Under the pieces are notes generated by a model. It saw nothing but the letters and a program-made list of their open reading frames with translations. It was not told where the DNA came from and made no database searches. Positions 25,558 through 34,075 of a DNA stretch of 64,000 nt are shown here, in pieces. A program made the position numbers and the translations under genes. The stretch is from Nitrospira sp. Its GTDB lineage: Bacteria; Nitrospirota; Nitrospiria; Nitrospirales; Nitrospiraceae. Location of the stretch: positions 1,922,001 through 1,986,000 of the forward strand of contig JBAOHZ010000009.1 in assembly GCA_037045225.1 (NCBI GenBank), given 5' to 3'. How positions within the stretch are numbered: the stretch's first letter is position 1; every line of letters starts with the position of its first letter.

Positions 25558-26265
25558 TCAGGCGTTGAGGTAGGGTGACTGGGACGCTTCGGCAGAAGCC
25601 TCCCGCCGGTCTCTCGAAGATGATTGATCGCGTTCACGATACGAAATCGCGCGTGACGGCATGAGGGAGAGTTGCAGCTCGGCAGGTTGCGCCAGCTCCA
25701 TGTCCTTGCCCATATACATCAACACTTGCTGCTGGGAGGTCACCAGGGCCCGCAAGTCTTGGAGTTGCGCCGATAGCTCCTCGACCTGAGCCTGTTGGGT
25801 CGACACCTGTTCCCGCAATTGATCGACTTCCGCCTGGGTGGACCGGGTATGTTCAATCACCCACTCCTTGAGCTCCCGAGCCTGTGCGGTCAATGCGCGT
25901 TGCACAAAGCCCGCCCGGTCACGAAGCCGGAAGATCACGTCGCCGACCGAACCATCCCACCGTCGAGCCGGAACTAACCCGGTTTCAGCTTCGGCTTCCT
26001 GCTCGGCATGCCTGGCGACGGGAGCCCCCAACCACTTGGACACACGCTGCCCCAGTGGTTGTACCGCCCGTTCTTCGGACCGGCCGTACTGGCACCAATC
26101 CTCGAACCGTTCGGTCATATCTTCCAATTTCACAAAGACTTTACTAATGCCCGCGCGTAACGGCGAAGGCGCAAACGGATTCACACCGCCCTTCTCGGAC
26201 TTGTCCGGGGCAAAGGTGAGGAGATGAATCGGTTTGTCAGCCAATCGCTGTTGTTTACGCTTCAT
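25558..26265 (-). CDS. coiled-coil protein of unknown function
   Basis: 235 residues. Positively charged start (MKRKQQRLADK), a helical middle (ISKVFVKLEDMTERFEDW; VIFRLRDRAGFVQRALTAQ) and a clear coiled coil about 120-185 rich in Q, E and L heptads (STQAEVDQLREQVSTQQAQV...). The tail is Ser/Arg rich. No catalytic motif, signal peptide or membrane segment. Length and helical make-up loosely recall phasin-like or cytoskeletal adaptor proteins, but I would not assign either. Shine-Dalgarno is weak. Confidence 0.65.
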   Translation of the reverse strand: MKRKQQRLADKPIHLLTFAPDKSEKGGVNPFAPSPLRAGISKVFVKLEDMTERFEDWCQYGRSEERAVQPLGQRVSKWLGAPVARHAEQEAEAETGLVPARRWDGSVGDVIFRLRDRAGFVQRALTAQARELKEWVIEHTRSTQAEVDQLREQVSTQQAQVEELSAQLQDLRALVTSQQQVLMYMGKDMELAQPAELQLSLMPSRAISYRERDQSSSRDRREASAEASQSPYLNA

Positions 26266-26421
26266 AATGACACCGGCATCGTATCAGTCAGGCCTCGTTC
26301 ATTCATTACTCTTTCCACCAGGCCGAGTCAATGGCCGAGACAGGTTTTTTGCCGTCCGGCGCCCGGAATCCCGCAGCCCCGACCCGAGCAGAATCGACCC
26401 GACTTCCAGGGAAAAGTCCGG

Positions 26422-27768
26422 CTAGAATCGAGTGACGCTTGAAAAATTAAAGTCGTGGATCCGCATGGCAGGGACCAAGGCCTTCCCCGTTTCTGACGTG
26501 ACTGCTTCGACCGGAGCGGTGTAGACATCCACCTGGTTGAATGCGCGCAAGGGACTCTCATGAAATCGGAAGTTGCGAATCGCCGAGGTGATCTCGCCGT
26601 TTTCAATCAGGAAGGTGCCGTCCCTCGTCATGCCGGTGAGTGTCAGATCGGACGGATTGACCGGACGGATGTACCAGAAATTCGTGACTAGAATGCCTCG
26701 CTGCGTCGTACGGATGAGGTCGTCCACCCTTGTGCCGACGGGACGTTCACCGGATAAGTAGGGAGACTCCAGCGTCGTCAGTGGATCGATCCCATGCTCC
26801 TGCGCGGTATACCGGTCGTGCAATAACTGGTTCAACACCCCCGACTCGATCCAGCCGGATTCGATGACCGGGAGCCCTTCACTCGTAAATCCATGGCCGA
26901 GCAGGTCGGCATGGGCGGGCTGGTTCCACAGGGACAACCGGCGGTCGATGATCCGGCTGTGCAGTTTTCTGCTGAACGGGCTCGTCCCCTTGAAGAACGA
27001 TTTCGCGTCCAACATCCAGATCATCCAGCTCAGCAACCCGGCGACGGCCGCCGGCTCCAGAATGACCGTGTACCGACCCGGCGGCAATTCCTGCGGTTCG
27101 TCCGCTCCTCGTTTGGCTTTGATGATGGCCGCCAGCGTGCGCTCCTGCACATGCAAACGATCGATGGATCGATGGGCCGCCGCCGACCAGCCGGTGGCTT
27201 CGCCCGCCTGCACCGTCAGACTGAAGCGAGCCTCGGTGCGTTCCTCGTAGGCCCGCAATCCCGTGTCAGCCGCCAGCCCCACGATCGTCGTGCCGGACGA
27301 CACCGTTCCGGCCGCGTTCAGATTCTCCATCTTGCATTGGCCGATGGCCTCACGCGCATAGTCGAGCCGCCGCGCCGGTCCGGCTGCACACGTTTCGGGA
27401 CGCGAGGTCGGCAGCGACAGATAGGTCTGTGGCCCGACGGGAGGCAGATATTCGGGATCTTCGGGAGAGATGCGGGCAATACACTCGGCCTGCTTGAGGG
27501 TTTCACGCACCGCGCCGGCGGTAAAATCCGTCGTGCTGGCCGTGCCATGTTGTCGCCCGAAGGCCACCGTAATCGACAACGTTCCGCGCCGCTGGTTCAC
27601 ATTCTGAATGACCTGATTGTTCGCGAAACGAGTCGTGCCGCCATGCACATCGCGCAACGACAGAAAGGTGTGGTCACCCGTCGAGTGACTCATCACCAGC
27701 TCAGCCAGGAACTCGAATTCCTGCCGGCCCGTCAACTTCGGCCACGATGGAGTGATCGACGCCGTCAT
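26422..27768 (-). CDS. PmbA/TldE-type metalloprotease-family protein
   Basis: 448 residues, starting in an ATGA overlap with tldD. It has the TldD/PmbA fold: N-terminal FLSLRDVHGGTTRFANNQVIQNVNQRRG, central PGRYTVILEPAAVAGLLSWM, and C-terminal RDGTFLIENGEITSAIRNFRF, VDVYTAPVEAV. As in TldE/PmbA subunits, no HExxxH zinc motif is present, so it should be the non-catalytic partner. TldD/TldE heterodimers degrade or mature small peptides such as microcins and CcdA. Coupled translation with tldD supports a complex. Confidence 0.9.
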   Translation of the reverse strand: MTASITPSWPKLTGRQEFEFLAELVMSHSTGDHTFLSLRDVHGGTTRFANNQVIQNVNQRRGTLSITVAFGRQHGTASTTDFTAGAVRETLKQAECIARISPEDPEYLPPVGPQTYLSLPTSRPETCAAGPARRLDYAREAIGQCKMENLNAAGTVSSGTTIVGLAADTGLRAYEERTEARFSLTVQAGEATGWSAAAHRSIDRLHVQERTLAAIIKAKRGADEPQELPPGRYTVILEPAAVAGLLSWMIWMLDAKSFFKGTSPFSRKLHSRIIDRRLSLWNQPAHADLLGHGFTSEGLPVIESGWIESGVLNQLLHDRYTAQEHGIDPLTTLESPYLSGERPVGTRVDDLIRTTQRGILVTNFWYIRPVNPSDLTLTGMTRDGTFLIENGEITSAIRNFRFHESPLRAFNQVDVYTAPVEAVTSETGKALVPAMRIHDFNFSSVTRF

Positions 27769-29228
27769 GCGTTGACCTTCGCTTCTCCGGCAATGACATC
27801 CACGCGCCTGAACCGGGCATGGGACGCGGCATGAGTCATCCAGCCGGATTGACCCGGCTGGCCCTTGCCGCACGTAATAAATCCATATCGTCGTCGATGG
27901 CTGCGATCGGCCACACCGTCGCACCGCCCCCAAAACTCTGGAGTAATGCCGTGATAGATCACGTCCCGCACCATGTGCGTGCGGCGACCGTTTTCAATCA
28001 GCCAGAACGCATCGCCCCCGAACTGAAAATTGTACCGTCGTTGATCGATGCTGTAGGACCCGTGGCCCTCGATGTAGATGCCTCGCTTCACATCGGCCAA
28101 GAGTTCATCAAGCGTCGCGGTGCCCGGCTCCAACCCGATGTTCGCGATACGCACCATCGGCACGCTCCCCCAACTATCGGCCCGGTTCGATCCGCGTGAA
28201 CGCTCCTCGTGGATACGCGGCGCGACCTCGCGGTTCGTGCAGTACCCGACGAAGAGCCCCTCCCGCACGATGTCCCACTTCTGGCAACTCACTCCATCGT
28301 CGTCATATCCCGTCGCCGCCAGCGTCTGCGGTTCGGTGTTGTCGGCCACTAGATTCACGTGAGACGAACCATAGCGGTAGGTACCGCGTTTATCCGGTGT
28401 CAGGAAACTCGTGCCGGCATAATTCGCCTCGTAGCCGAGCGCGCGATCCAACTCACTGGGATGTCCACAGGACTCATGCATGGTCAAGGACAGATGCTCC
28501 GGATCGAGCACCAGATCGTATCGCCCAGCCTCAATCACCGGCGCCTGCACCTTCTCCACCGCCTGTTCAGCGAGACGCGCCCCTTCACGGGCAAAGTCGG
28601 TATCGCGGATCAACTCATACCCCATGCGCAAATGCGGAGTATTGAACGACCGTGTCGCAAAACGTCCGTCCTGAACCGCCGTGGCGCTGCACTCGCCCTG
28701 CACCGCCAGCAGAGTAAACTCGAGATGAGAGCCTTCCGTGGAGGCGAACAGTTTGCGGTCACGTTGTGCCCAGAAACTGGCATGGCTTCTGGCGATGCCC
28801 GGATGTCGCTGAATCACATCCATCGTGTTCAACAGCAACGACGTTTGTTCTTCCAGGGGAACTGCGAATGGATCCAGCCGACAGGGAGTGACGATACGAT
28901 CGCGATGCACAGGCTCAGGTGCCAGATGCACCTTCGTGATAGCGAGCGAGGCCGATCCTTTGGCGATTTCTATGGCGAGGTCCGCCACACGTGGGATTTC
29001 TTCGAGGGAAATGATGGAGCTGGCCGCAAATCCCCAGGCACCGCGATGCAACACCCGAATGCCGAACCCGCGATCGGTGCTCTCGCGAATGTGGGCGATG
29101 CGCCGGTCTTCACCGCTGATCGTTCGCGTCGTCGTATCGAGCAGACGGATGTCCGCATACTCGACCCCGGCCGCGCGGACACGGGACAACGCCAGCTCGG
29201 CCAACTCGTCCCACAGCGGTCCACTCAT
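27765..29228 (-). CDS. tldD: TldD metalloprotease
   Basis: 487 residues from ATG 29228, with GGAG 8 bases upstream; an extension to 29312 lacks support. Zinc motif HExxxH is present as LTMHESCGHPSELDRAL, and the C-terminal part has GYCTNREVAPRIHEERSRGSNRADSWGS and the EGHGSYSIDQRRYNFQFGG region typical of the family. It should form the catalytic half of the TldD/PmbA peptidase with the gene product that follows. Divergent from the HTH/zinc-ribbon gene. Confidence 0.92.
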   Translation of the reverse strand: MSGPLWDELAELALSRVRAAGVEYADIRLLDTTTRTISGEDRRIAHIRESTDRGFGIRVLHRGAWGFAASSIISLEEIPRVADLAIEIAKGSASLAITKVHLAPEPVHRDRIVTPCRLDPFAVPLEEQTSLLLNTMDVIQRHPGIARSHASFWAQRDRKLFASTEGSHLEFTLLAVQGECSATAVQDGRFATRSFNTPHLRMGYELIRDTDFAREGARLAEQAVEKVQAPVIEAGRYDLVLDPEHLSLTMHESCGHPSELDRALGYEANYAGTSFLTPDKRGTYRYGSSHVNLVADNTEPQTLAATGYDDDGVSCQKWDIVREGLFVGYCTNREVAPRIHEERSRGSNRADSWGSVPMVRIANIGLEPGTATLDELLADVKRGIYIEGHGSYSIDQRRYNFQFGGDAFWLIENGRRTHMVRDVIYHGITPEFWGRCDGVADRSHRRRYGFITCGKGQPGQSGWMTHAASHARFRRVDVIAGEAKVNA

Positions 29229-29342
29229 CGCAGCATCTCCCGTTGCGGAAGGAGGCTCAGGAAGTCTTGCGTAGTATACCAAGATCGAGGAGGCCGATTC
29301 CTGCCTTTTCATCAGCAGGCTGTTTCCCTAAGATACCCGCTG

Positions 29343-29654
29343 ATGTTGTCACCCGGACTGACACCACGACGGCGGATCATTGAGCTGCTGACCGGTACCC
29401 TGTTGTCTTCTCACCAACTGGCGCAACTGCTCGGCATGCCGGAGCGCCAGGTGGAAGACCATTTAACGCATATCGTGAAAACCCTGTCTCGCGATCCCGC
29501 GCGGACATTCCTGCTCGAACCGTCGGAATGCCAGGATTGCACATACGCCTTCCGCGAACGGACCAGACTCACTCGTCCCAGCCGCTGCCCGCGCTGCCGT
29601 AGTGAAGCCATTACCTCCCCGCGATACGGTATCCGCGAGCACAATCCCACATAG
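29343..29654 (+). CDS. HTH and zinc-ribbon transcriptional regulator-like protein
   Basis: 103 residues from ATG 29343; a long frame extending upstream is only antisense to tldD. An N-terminal winged-helix-like HTH (RRIIELLTGTLLSSHQLAQLLGMPERQVEDHLTHI) is followed by a C-terminal zinc ribbon with two Cys pairs (ECQDC and RCPRC). This combination matches the COG3357-type family of predicted regulators, best known from archaea. It may regulate the divergent tldD-pmbA pair, from which it is separated by 114 bp; that is inference. Confidence 0.8.
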   Translation: MLSPGLTPRRRIIELLTGTLLSSHQLAQLLGMPERQVEDHLTHIVKTLSRDPARTFLLEPSECQDCTYAFRERTRLTRPSRCPRCRSEAITSPRYGIREHNPT

Positions 29655-29761
29655 TCCGAGCCAGACCGCCGGCTTGCAACTGCCGATGCCTTGAGCCAGA
29701 CTACGCACATGCCTCAGCTCACGACACCGTTCTGCGACAAGTCATCCCGGAGGGTAACCGC

Positions 29762-29986
29762 ATGAACAGAGCACCTGCGTGGATCATTCCGACTCTACTC
29801 CTGACCCTGTACGCCTGTGGTCCCGACCAGGCTGCGCAGCTGCTGGAGACGGCCCAGTTCGAAGAGCGCCAAACCAACAAAACCCACGCCAGGGAACTCT
29901 ACGAAGAAATTCTCCGTCACTACCCCGACAGCCCCGCCGCCAAGATCGCCCGGACACGTCTGGCTGAACTCGACCCCAAACCATAA
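29762..29986 (+). CDS. short TPR-containing lipoprotein
   Basis: 74 residues; GGAGGG 7 bases upstream of ATG. Lipobox in LLLTLYACG gives Cys19, and the mature part is little more than one TPR hairpin (QLLETAQFEERQTNKTHARELYEEILRHYPDSPAAKIARTRLAEL). Proteins of this type resemble a single repeat of YbgF/CpoB or BamD-like proteins. Function unknown; probably a small envelope adaptor. Confidence 0.8.
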   Translation: MNRAPAWIIPTLLLTLYACGPDQAAQLLETAQFEERQTNKTHARELYEEILRHYPDSPAAKIARTRLAELDPKP

Positions 29987-30036
29987 CGACAGCCATGTAT
30001 CCCCTTGTGTGTCCGCGTTCTGTTAATCCGGACTAT

Positions 30037-30840
30037 TCATGAATGCCGGCGCGGAAACCAGGGGAAGAAGGCGTTGGTCGTGCGCCGGTACTCGGCATAG
30101 TCCTCCCCACGGCTCGTCATGCTCTGCGCTTCCGTCCAGGGAATGCCGGTCACCTTCAGCAAAGCCACGCCCATGGCTATCGGGCCAATCAGGGTTACGC
30201 CCCAGCCTCCCGTAGGAAGCGCCAGCGCCATCCACACATAACTCCACCAGTGCAGCCATTCGAAGAAGTAGTTGGGATGGCGCGAATAGCGCCATAGACC
30301 GATCCGGCACACACGATCTGCATTCCACAGCTTGCTGCGAAACGCAGCCAGCTGCCAATCGGCCACCGCTTCGCCCGTGACGGCTACAGCCCACCAGAGA
30401 AATCCGATCAGGTCCCAAAAATGAAACGGTGGATGGGGATTCTGCATGACGATGAGGGGAGGAAGCGAAAACATCGCGATGGCGGCGGCCTGGAGCTGGA
30501 AATACCAGAACAGGCGCGAGGACTCGTGCACGCCCCATCGACGGCGTAGCGCGCGGTATCGGCCGTCCTCTTGCTTGCGCCATACCCGGTCGATGAGTAC
30601 ATGGGTGCCGAGGCGGACGGCATAGAGGAAGATCATCAACGCCACCAGCAAGCGCCGGGCCGGTTCTCCCGCGACGGAGCCTGCGTACCACCACCCCACC
30701 AGTGCCAGCCCATAACACCAACCCACATCGGCGATGGACGCGTTACGTATGCGGCGCTCGATCAACCAGAGCAGGACCATCAAGGCTGCGGAAGCGGCCC
30801 AGACGGTGATGAGGAGGGATAGGGGATCTCTCGCTGTCAT
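30037..30840 (-). CDS. DUF1295 steroid-5-alpha-reductase-like membrane protein
   Basis: 267 residues with about six hydrophobic helices. Conserved signature of the DUF1295 family: SIADVGWCYGLALVG near the start, RLGTHVLIDRVWRKQEDGRYRALRRRWG, then GLWRYSRHPNYFFEWLHWWSYVWMAL and GIPWTEAQSMTSRGEDYAEYRRTTNAFFPW. The RHPNYF(x)E motif is the NADPH-binding hallmark shared with steroid 5-alpha-reductases and isoprenylcysteine methyltransferases. Lipid reductase activity is likely, substrate unknown. Confidence 0.9.
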   Translation of the reverse strand: MTARDPLSLLITVWAASAALMVLLWLIERRIRNASIADVGWCYGLALVGWWYAGSVAGEPARRLLVALMIFLYAVRLGTHVLIDRVWRKQEDGRYRALRRRWGVHESSRLFWYFQLQAAAIAMFSLPPLIVMQNPHPPFHFWDLIGFLWWAVAVTGEAVADWQLAAFRSKLWNADRVCRIGLWRYSRHPNYFFEWLHWWSYVWMALALPTGGWGVTLIGPIAMGVALLKVTGIPWTEAQSMTSRGEDYAEYRRTTNAFFPWFPRRHS

Positions 30841-31024
30841 GCGATCAGCTACCGGACATGAACCGCATACGAACCAGACTCACCGCACAGATTCGCGCAA
30901 TTGTACTATGACGGCCTGCCTCAGGACAGCGCCGCCCAGTCGAATGGCATTCGACTGCAGAGACAGGTAAGATTCACCAAGAGGACTGTGGCAAGTACCG
31001 TCGCATCACGTCGGAGGGACTGTT

Positions 31025-31381
31025 ATGAACGTGGGGTTCATCGGAGCGCTGATCGTCGCGATAACTATGGTGGCTGCGGCACCGGCCCAATCCGGGGCCA
31101 GTGAGAATGCTGTGCAGAAAGCTGCTGACCCGGCAAAGGGGAAGACACTCTTCATCAAACACTGCGCCGGATGTCACGGAACTCAGGGCAAAGGGGATGG
31201 ATACAAACTACTTGGGCCCGATCCGGCCAATCTCACGGCCCCGGCGACCAGAAAGAAATCCGACAGTGCCCTGCTGACAACCATCCACGAGGGCAAACCG
31301 AATATGCCGTCCTGGAAAGGTCTTCTCTCCGAACGCGACATCCAAAACGTGCTAGCCTACATTCGAACCTTGCCTCACTGA
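31025..31381 (+). CDS. monohaem cytochrome c, class I
   Basis: 118 residues. Sec signal peptide (GFIGALIVAITMVAAAPAQSGA) exports it to the periplasm. Haem-binding CAGCH uses Cys47, Cys50 and His51; distal ligand Met94 in KPNMPSW. Length and motif order fit a small electron carrier of the CcoP/cytochrome c6-like type. Partner enzymes are not in the neighbourhood. Its 3' end overlaps the convergent RmlD-like gene by 7 bp. Confidence 0.92.
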   Translation: MNVGFIGALIVAITMVAAAPAQSGASENAVQKAADPAKGKTLFIKHCAGCHGTQGKGDGYKLLGPDPANLTAPATRKKSDSALLTTIHEGKPNMPSWKGLLSERDIQNVLAYIRTLPH

Positions 31382-32247
31382 CCTGTGTCCCAGGGATCGT
31401 CGCTGATCGAAGCATCATGGCTGAGCCACTGGCCAAAACCTGGCAGGGGGAACGACAGCAGCGCCTGCATCTTGTCGCTTCGCATCGAGAGGTCCGGAGG
31501 ACGAGGCGGGCCATGATAGTCGGCGACTGAACCAGGCTCAATCCAAGGCCGGAGTTCCGGATACCGTCTCGCCAGCAACTCACCGATTTCCCATCGAGAC
31601 AACCGTTCGCTCCCACCCAGGTGAAAGAGACCCGGCTGCGGCCGGGCGGCAAACTCCCACAGGGCGCGTACCAATGGTCCCGCCGGAATGGGGCAGCGAA
31701 ACTCGTCCGTAAAAAGCGTCAGTTTCCTCCCCTTGGCCGCAGTCCGCACCATGTCTTCGACGAAACTTCGGTCGTGCGTCGGCGAGGTGCCGGCTGTCAG
31801 AGCGAGACGAACGACCGAATGGGCCGGGTTTTCGAGGACGACCTGCTCGGCCTCTCCCTTCGTCTGTCCGTACACATTCAAGGGATGCACGGCATCCGTT
31901 TCGACATACCAGCCCTTCGAGCCGTCGAAGACCTGATCGGTGGACAGAAAGATAAAGGGAATGTCCCGGGCGGCGGCAGCCAGGGCGCGAGTCGCCTCGA
32001 CATTGATGCGCCTGGCGAGCACTGGATCCTGCTCACAGGCGCCGGTTCGGCTCAAGGCCGCGCAGTGAATCAGGAGACGGGGCCGGTGACGACGCCAGAG
32101 TTCCTGCACTTGCGCCGGGTCAGTCAGATCTGCCTCGGCCCTGGTGACTCCGTGCACGTTCCATTGCGGGGCCCACCGAGCGGCAGTCCTGACGAGGTAT
32201 CCACCAATCAGACCGCCGGCTCCGGTAATCAAGACGGTGGCTGTCAT
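31375..32247 (-). CDS. RmlD-like dTDP-4-dehydrorhamnose reductase / SDR protein
   Basis: 290 residues. Extended SDR fold: TGAGGLIGGYLVRTA (NAD(P)-binding glycine motif), LIHCAALSRTGACEQDP, FLSTDQVFDGSKG, and the catalytic YxxxK as NVYGQTKGEAEQVV, followed by FRCPIPAGPLVRALWE. This layout is that of RmlD, which makes dTDP-rhamnose, and of its relative MAT2B. No other rml genes are nearby, so the precise substrate is open. Its ATG overlaps the stop of the decayed epimerase gene (ATGA). Confidence 0.85.
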   Translation of the reverse strand: MTATVLITGAGGLIGGYLVRTAARWAPQWNVHGVTRAEADLTDPAQVQELWRRHRPRLLIHCAALSRTGACEQDPVLARRINVEATRALAAAARDIPFIFLSTDQVFDGSKGWYVETDAVHPLNVYGQTKGEAEQVVLENPAHSVVRLALTAGTSPTHDRSFVEDMVRTAAKGRKLTLFTDEFRCPIPAGPLVRALWEFAARPQPGLFHLGGSERLSRWEIGELLARRYPELRPWIEPGSVADYHGPPRPPDLSMRSDKMQALLSFPLPGFGQWLSHDASISDDPWDTGQ

Positions 32248-32729
32248 GCGGGACTCCGGCCGAGGCGACGGATCTCCGGCACTTCAATCACTCGACGACC
32301 GGACGGTGGTCGTTCAATCACCCACAACATTGTGACGAGCATCTCCTGAATGGTAACCAAACCAAGCCTCCGAGCGGCATCTCTCGTTGCGGGGACCTGC
32401 TCCATCAGGCGATAGACCGGCTGCAGCGCCAACGGCCACCAATGGCCCGGACTGAGACTATACCAGGGCCGGAGAATCGTCGCGACCAACCCCGCCGCCG
32501 CAATCGCCGCTTCGCATTCATGGCGCACAGCAATGTAGTCCTGCATGCTTCACGTGCGGCACGGATCGCCGACAATCTGGCATCCGGTCGGAACCTTGCG
32601 GACGGATGCCATCCGAGCCAGGGCAGTGACATGATGGCCCCGTTCAAGCAACAACGGCATGAACCGCACTCCGAGATAACCGGTTGCGCCGGTCACAAAC
32701 ACTCGCCGGGATTTGAGAGGCGCTGTCAC
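32244..32729 (-). pseudogene. decayed NAD(P)-binding epimerase-like gene
   Basis: GTG 32729 overlaps the patatin stop (GTGA). The first 60 residues are an intact Rossmann start (RRVFVTGATGYLGVRF, HHVTALARMASVRKVPTGC) and then hit an in-frame TGA at 32550. The same frame resumes at once with MQDYIAVRHECEAAIAAAGLVATILRPWYSLSPGHWWP and the family's C-terminal part. In intact relatives roughly 70 residues separate these segments, so an internal deletion removed them and left a stop at the junction. The reading frame is otherwise clean, suggesting recent loss. A short C-terminal product from 32546 is conceivable. Confidence 0.75.
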
Positions 32730-33982
32730 GGATGTGTGAGAAGCGCAGGCCGGGCACTCACGAAGCCGGCCCAACCGTCTGCTTGAGGCATCTCCTCGCG
32801 GCCCTTCGCCACGAGTCTGGCCGCCGCGGTCACGAGCGCCGCCTGATCTTCTGTCGACAACCCGAGATTGGTCTTGATGTAGGTCACACGATCGCCTAAT
32901 GGGTCACTGCCCGGCAACTGGCGTAACGCAATGTGCCAGAAGCGGCACGTCCCGCCGTTTCCATTCAGCCCCACCCGAAAGGTGCCGAACATCGACGTAT
33001 CCTGCCGCGAAACAGGAATCCCGGCCAACTCCAGCACATTGCGTCGATGGCCTCTGAGCAACGCCGCAGCAGCGGAGAGTGGTTTACGCTGGTCATTGAG
33101 CTGACGGCCTGTGGCATCGATCGACACAATTAGACAGCCGCGGGGAAACCGGTCCGCCATCGATTGCTCCGACAGCGCATCGTTCACCACCTGCATCAGC
33201 GTCCGGATACCAAGGTTGTCGGCAGCCCCGCCGTCGTAGGCCAGCAGCGGAGGTTCGCTTGTTGGCGTGCCCGCTGGCTGCCCATGAGGAATTGCCAACG
33301 GCTCCAGCACGCCCGGATAGGCGGCGGACATATACACCGCGCGGGCGAGGCTGAAGGGAGCGAGGGGCTGGCCCAGCGCAGCAAACCGTTCGTTGGAAAT
33401 GACCAACGGATCGCCGGTGAGGGCATCGGTCGCATTCAGCAGGAGAATCGGTCGTGATGGATTGAGATCGGCAAAGGTCGCGCCGCGAAAGAGCCGATCG
33501 TCCAAAACCTGAATGATCTGTTCGGCTGGGATACGATCGGTCAACGCATACCGGATTGCGTTCTGAGGCATGGCGTACCAGGGCCCTAGGATGGCTCCCT
33601 GAAAATCGCGACCGACCAGTTCCACGAAACCGTTTTGAAAATTAAAGTCGCGGTACCCCTCCAGCGCATAGGACGCCGCAGGCAAGGCACCGCCGGATAC
33701 GGCAGACAACACATCGACCTGCTGGAGCAGCCCCAGACCATCCAATTCCTTCATCACCGCGGCCCCGAACACCGCCGCACGGCTTCCCCCGCCGGAGAAG
33801 GCCAGTCCGACGAACCGGCCGTCCGCCAATTCCTTTTCCCCCAAAGACAGAGTGGCTCTGGTGTGGGAGGCACGAGGCTCAGGTGATTGAGACGAGGGAG
33901 GAGCGAGCGATGTGCAAGAGACAGAGACCAGGGCAAGGGGGAAGAACCAATAGCGTAGAAGCCAGCCCTGCAACGTGTTCAT
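32726..33982 (-). CDS. patatin-like phospholipase lipoprotein
   Basis: 418 residues. Lipoprotein signal ending LVSVSC (Cys23). Patatin domain: oxyanion loop FSGGGSRAAVFGAA, nucleophile elbow LSAVSGGALPAA (Ser96) and catalytic Asp in LAYDGGAADNLGIRT; the Ser-Asp dyad is complete. Predicted lipid acyl hydrolase anchored to the envelope. The C-terminal part (LLRGHRRNVLELAGI...) is typical of bacterial patatins. Forms an overlapping run with the decayed epimerase and the RmlD-like gene. Confidence 0.9.
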   Translation of the reverse strand: MNTLQGWLLRYWFFPLALVSVSCTSLAPPSSQSPEPRASHTRATLSLGEKELADGRFVGLAFSGGGSRAAVFGAAVMKELDGLGLLQQVDVLSAVSGGALPAASYALEGYRDFNFQNGFVELVGRDFQGAILGPWYAMPQNAIRYALTDRIPAEQIIQVLDDRLFRGATFADLNPSRPILLLNATDALTGDPLVISNERFAALGQPLAPFSLARAVYMSAAYPGVLEPLAIPHGQPAGTPTSEPPLLAYDGGAADNLGIRTLMQVVNDALSEQSMADRFPRGCLIVSIDATGRQLNDQRKPLSAAAALLRGHRRNVLELAGIPVSRQDTSMFGTFRVGLNGNGGTCRFWHIALRQLPGSDPLGDRVTYIKTNLGLSTEDQAALVTAAARLVAKGREEMPQADGWAGFVSARPALLTHP

Positions 33983-34044
33983 GTGTGGATCTACGGCTGA
34001 ATCGAAAAAACGGATGTGTCTTGTAGGGAGGCGTGCGACTGAGA

Positions 34045-34075
34045 GTCCGCCCGCCCCCCTTCAGCAACCTGCTAA
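34045..34075 (+). repeat. dispersed repeat copy D (diverged)
   Basis: GTCCGCCCGCCCCCCTTCAGC then AACCTGCTAA. On the minus strand it reads TAGCAGGTTGCTGAA..., where TAG is the stop codon of ettA. Closely parallels copy C near 37519. Confidence 0.55.

Noticed and set aside
26893..27834. 313-codon plus frame over the PmbA-like gene
   Set aside because: Antisense shadow; the minus-strand gene has clear family motifs and coupled start.
29305..29330. AGCAGGCTG segment as another dispersed-repeat copy
   Set aside because: Only 9 bases match and the GAAAAAG and CGCCAGC parts are absent.
28359..29342. Upstream part of a 431-codon plus frame leading into the HTH/zinc-ribbon gene
   Set aside because: Antisense to tldD; only the part from ATG 29343 looks like a protein.
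32546..32552. In-frame TGA as a possible selenocysteine codon
   Set aside because: About 70 codons of the family core are missing at this point, so deletion explains it better; no SECIS-like hairpin seen just after the TGA.
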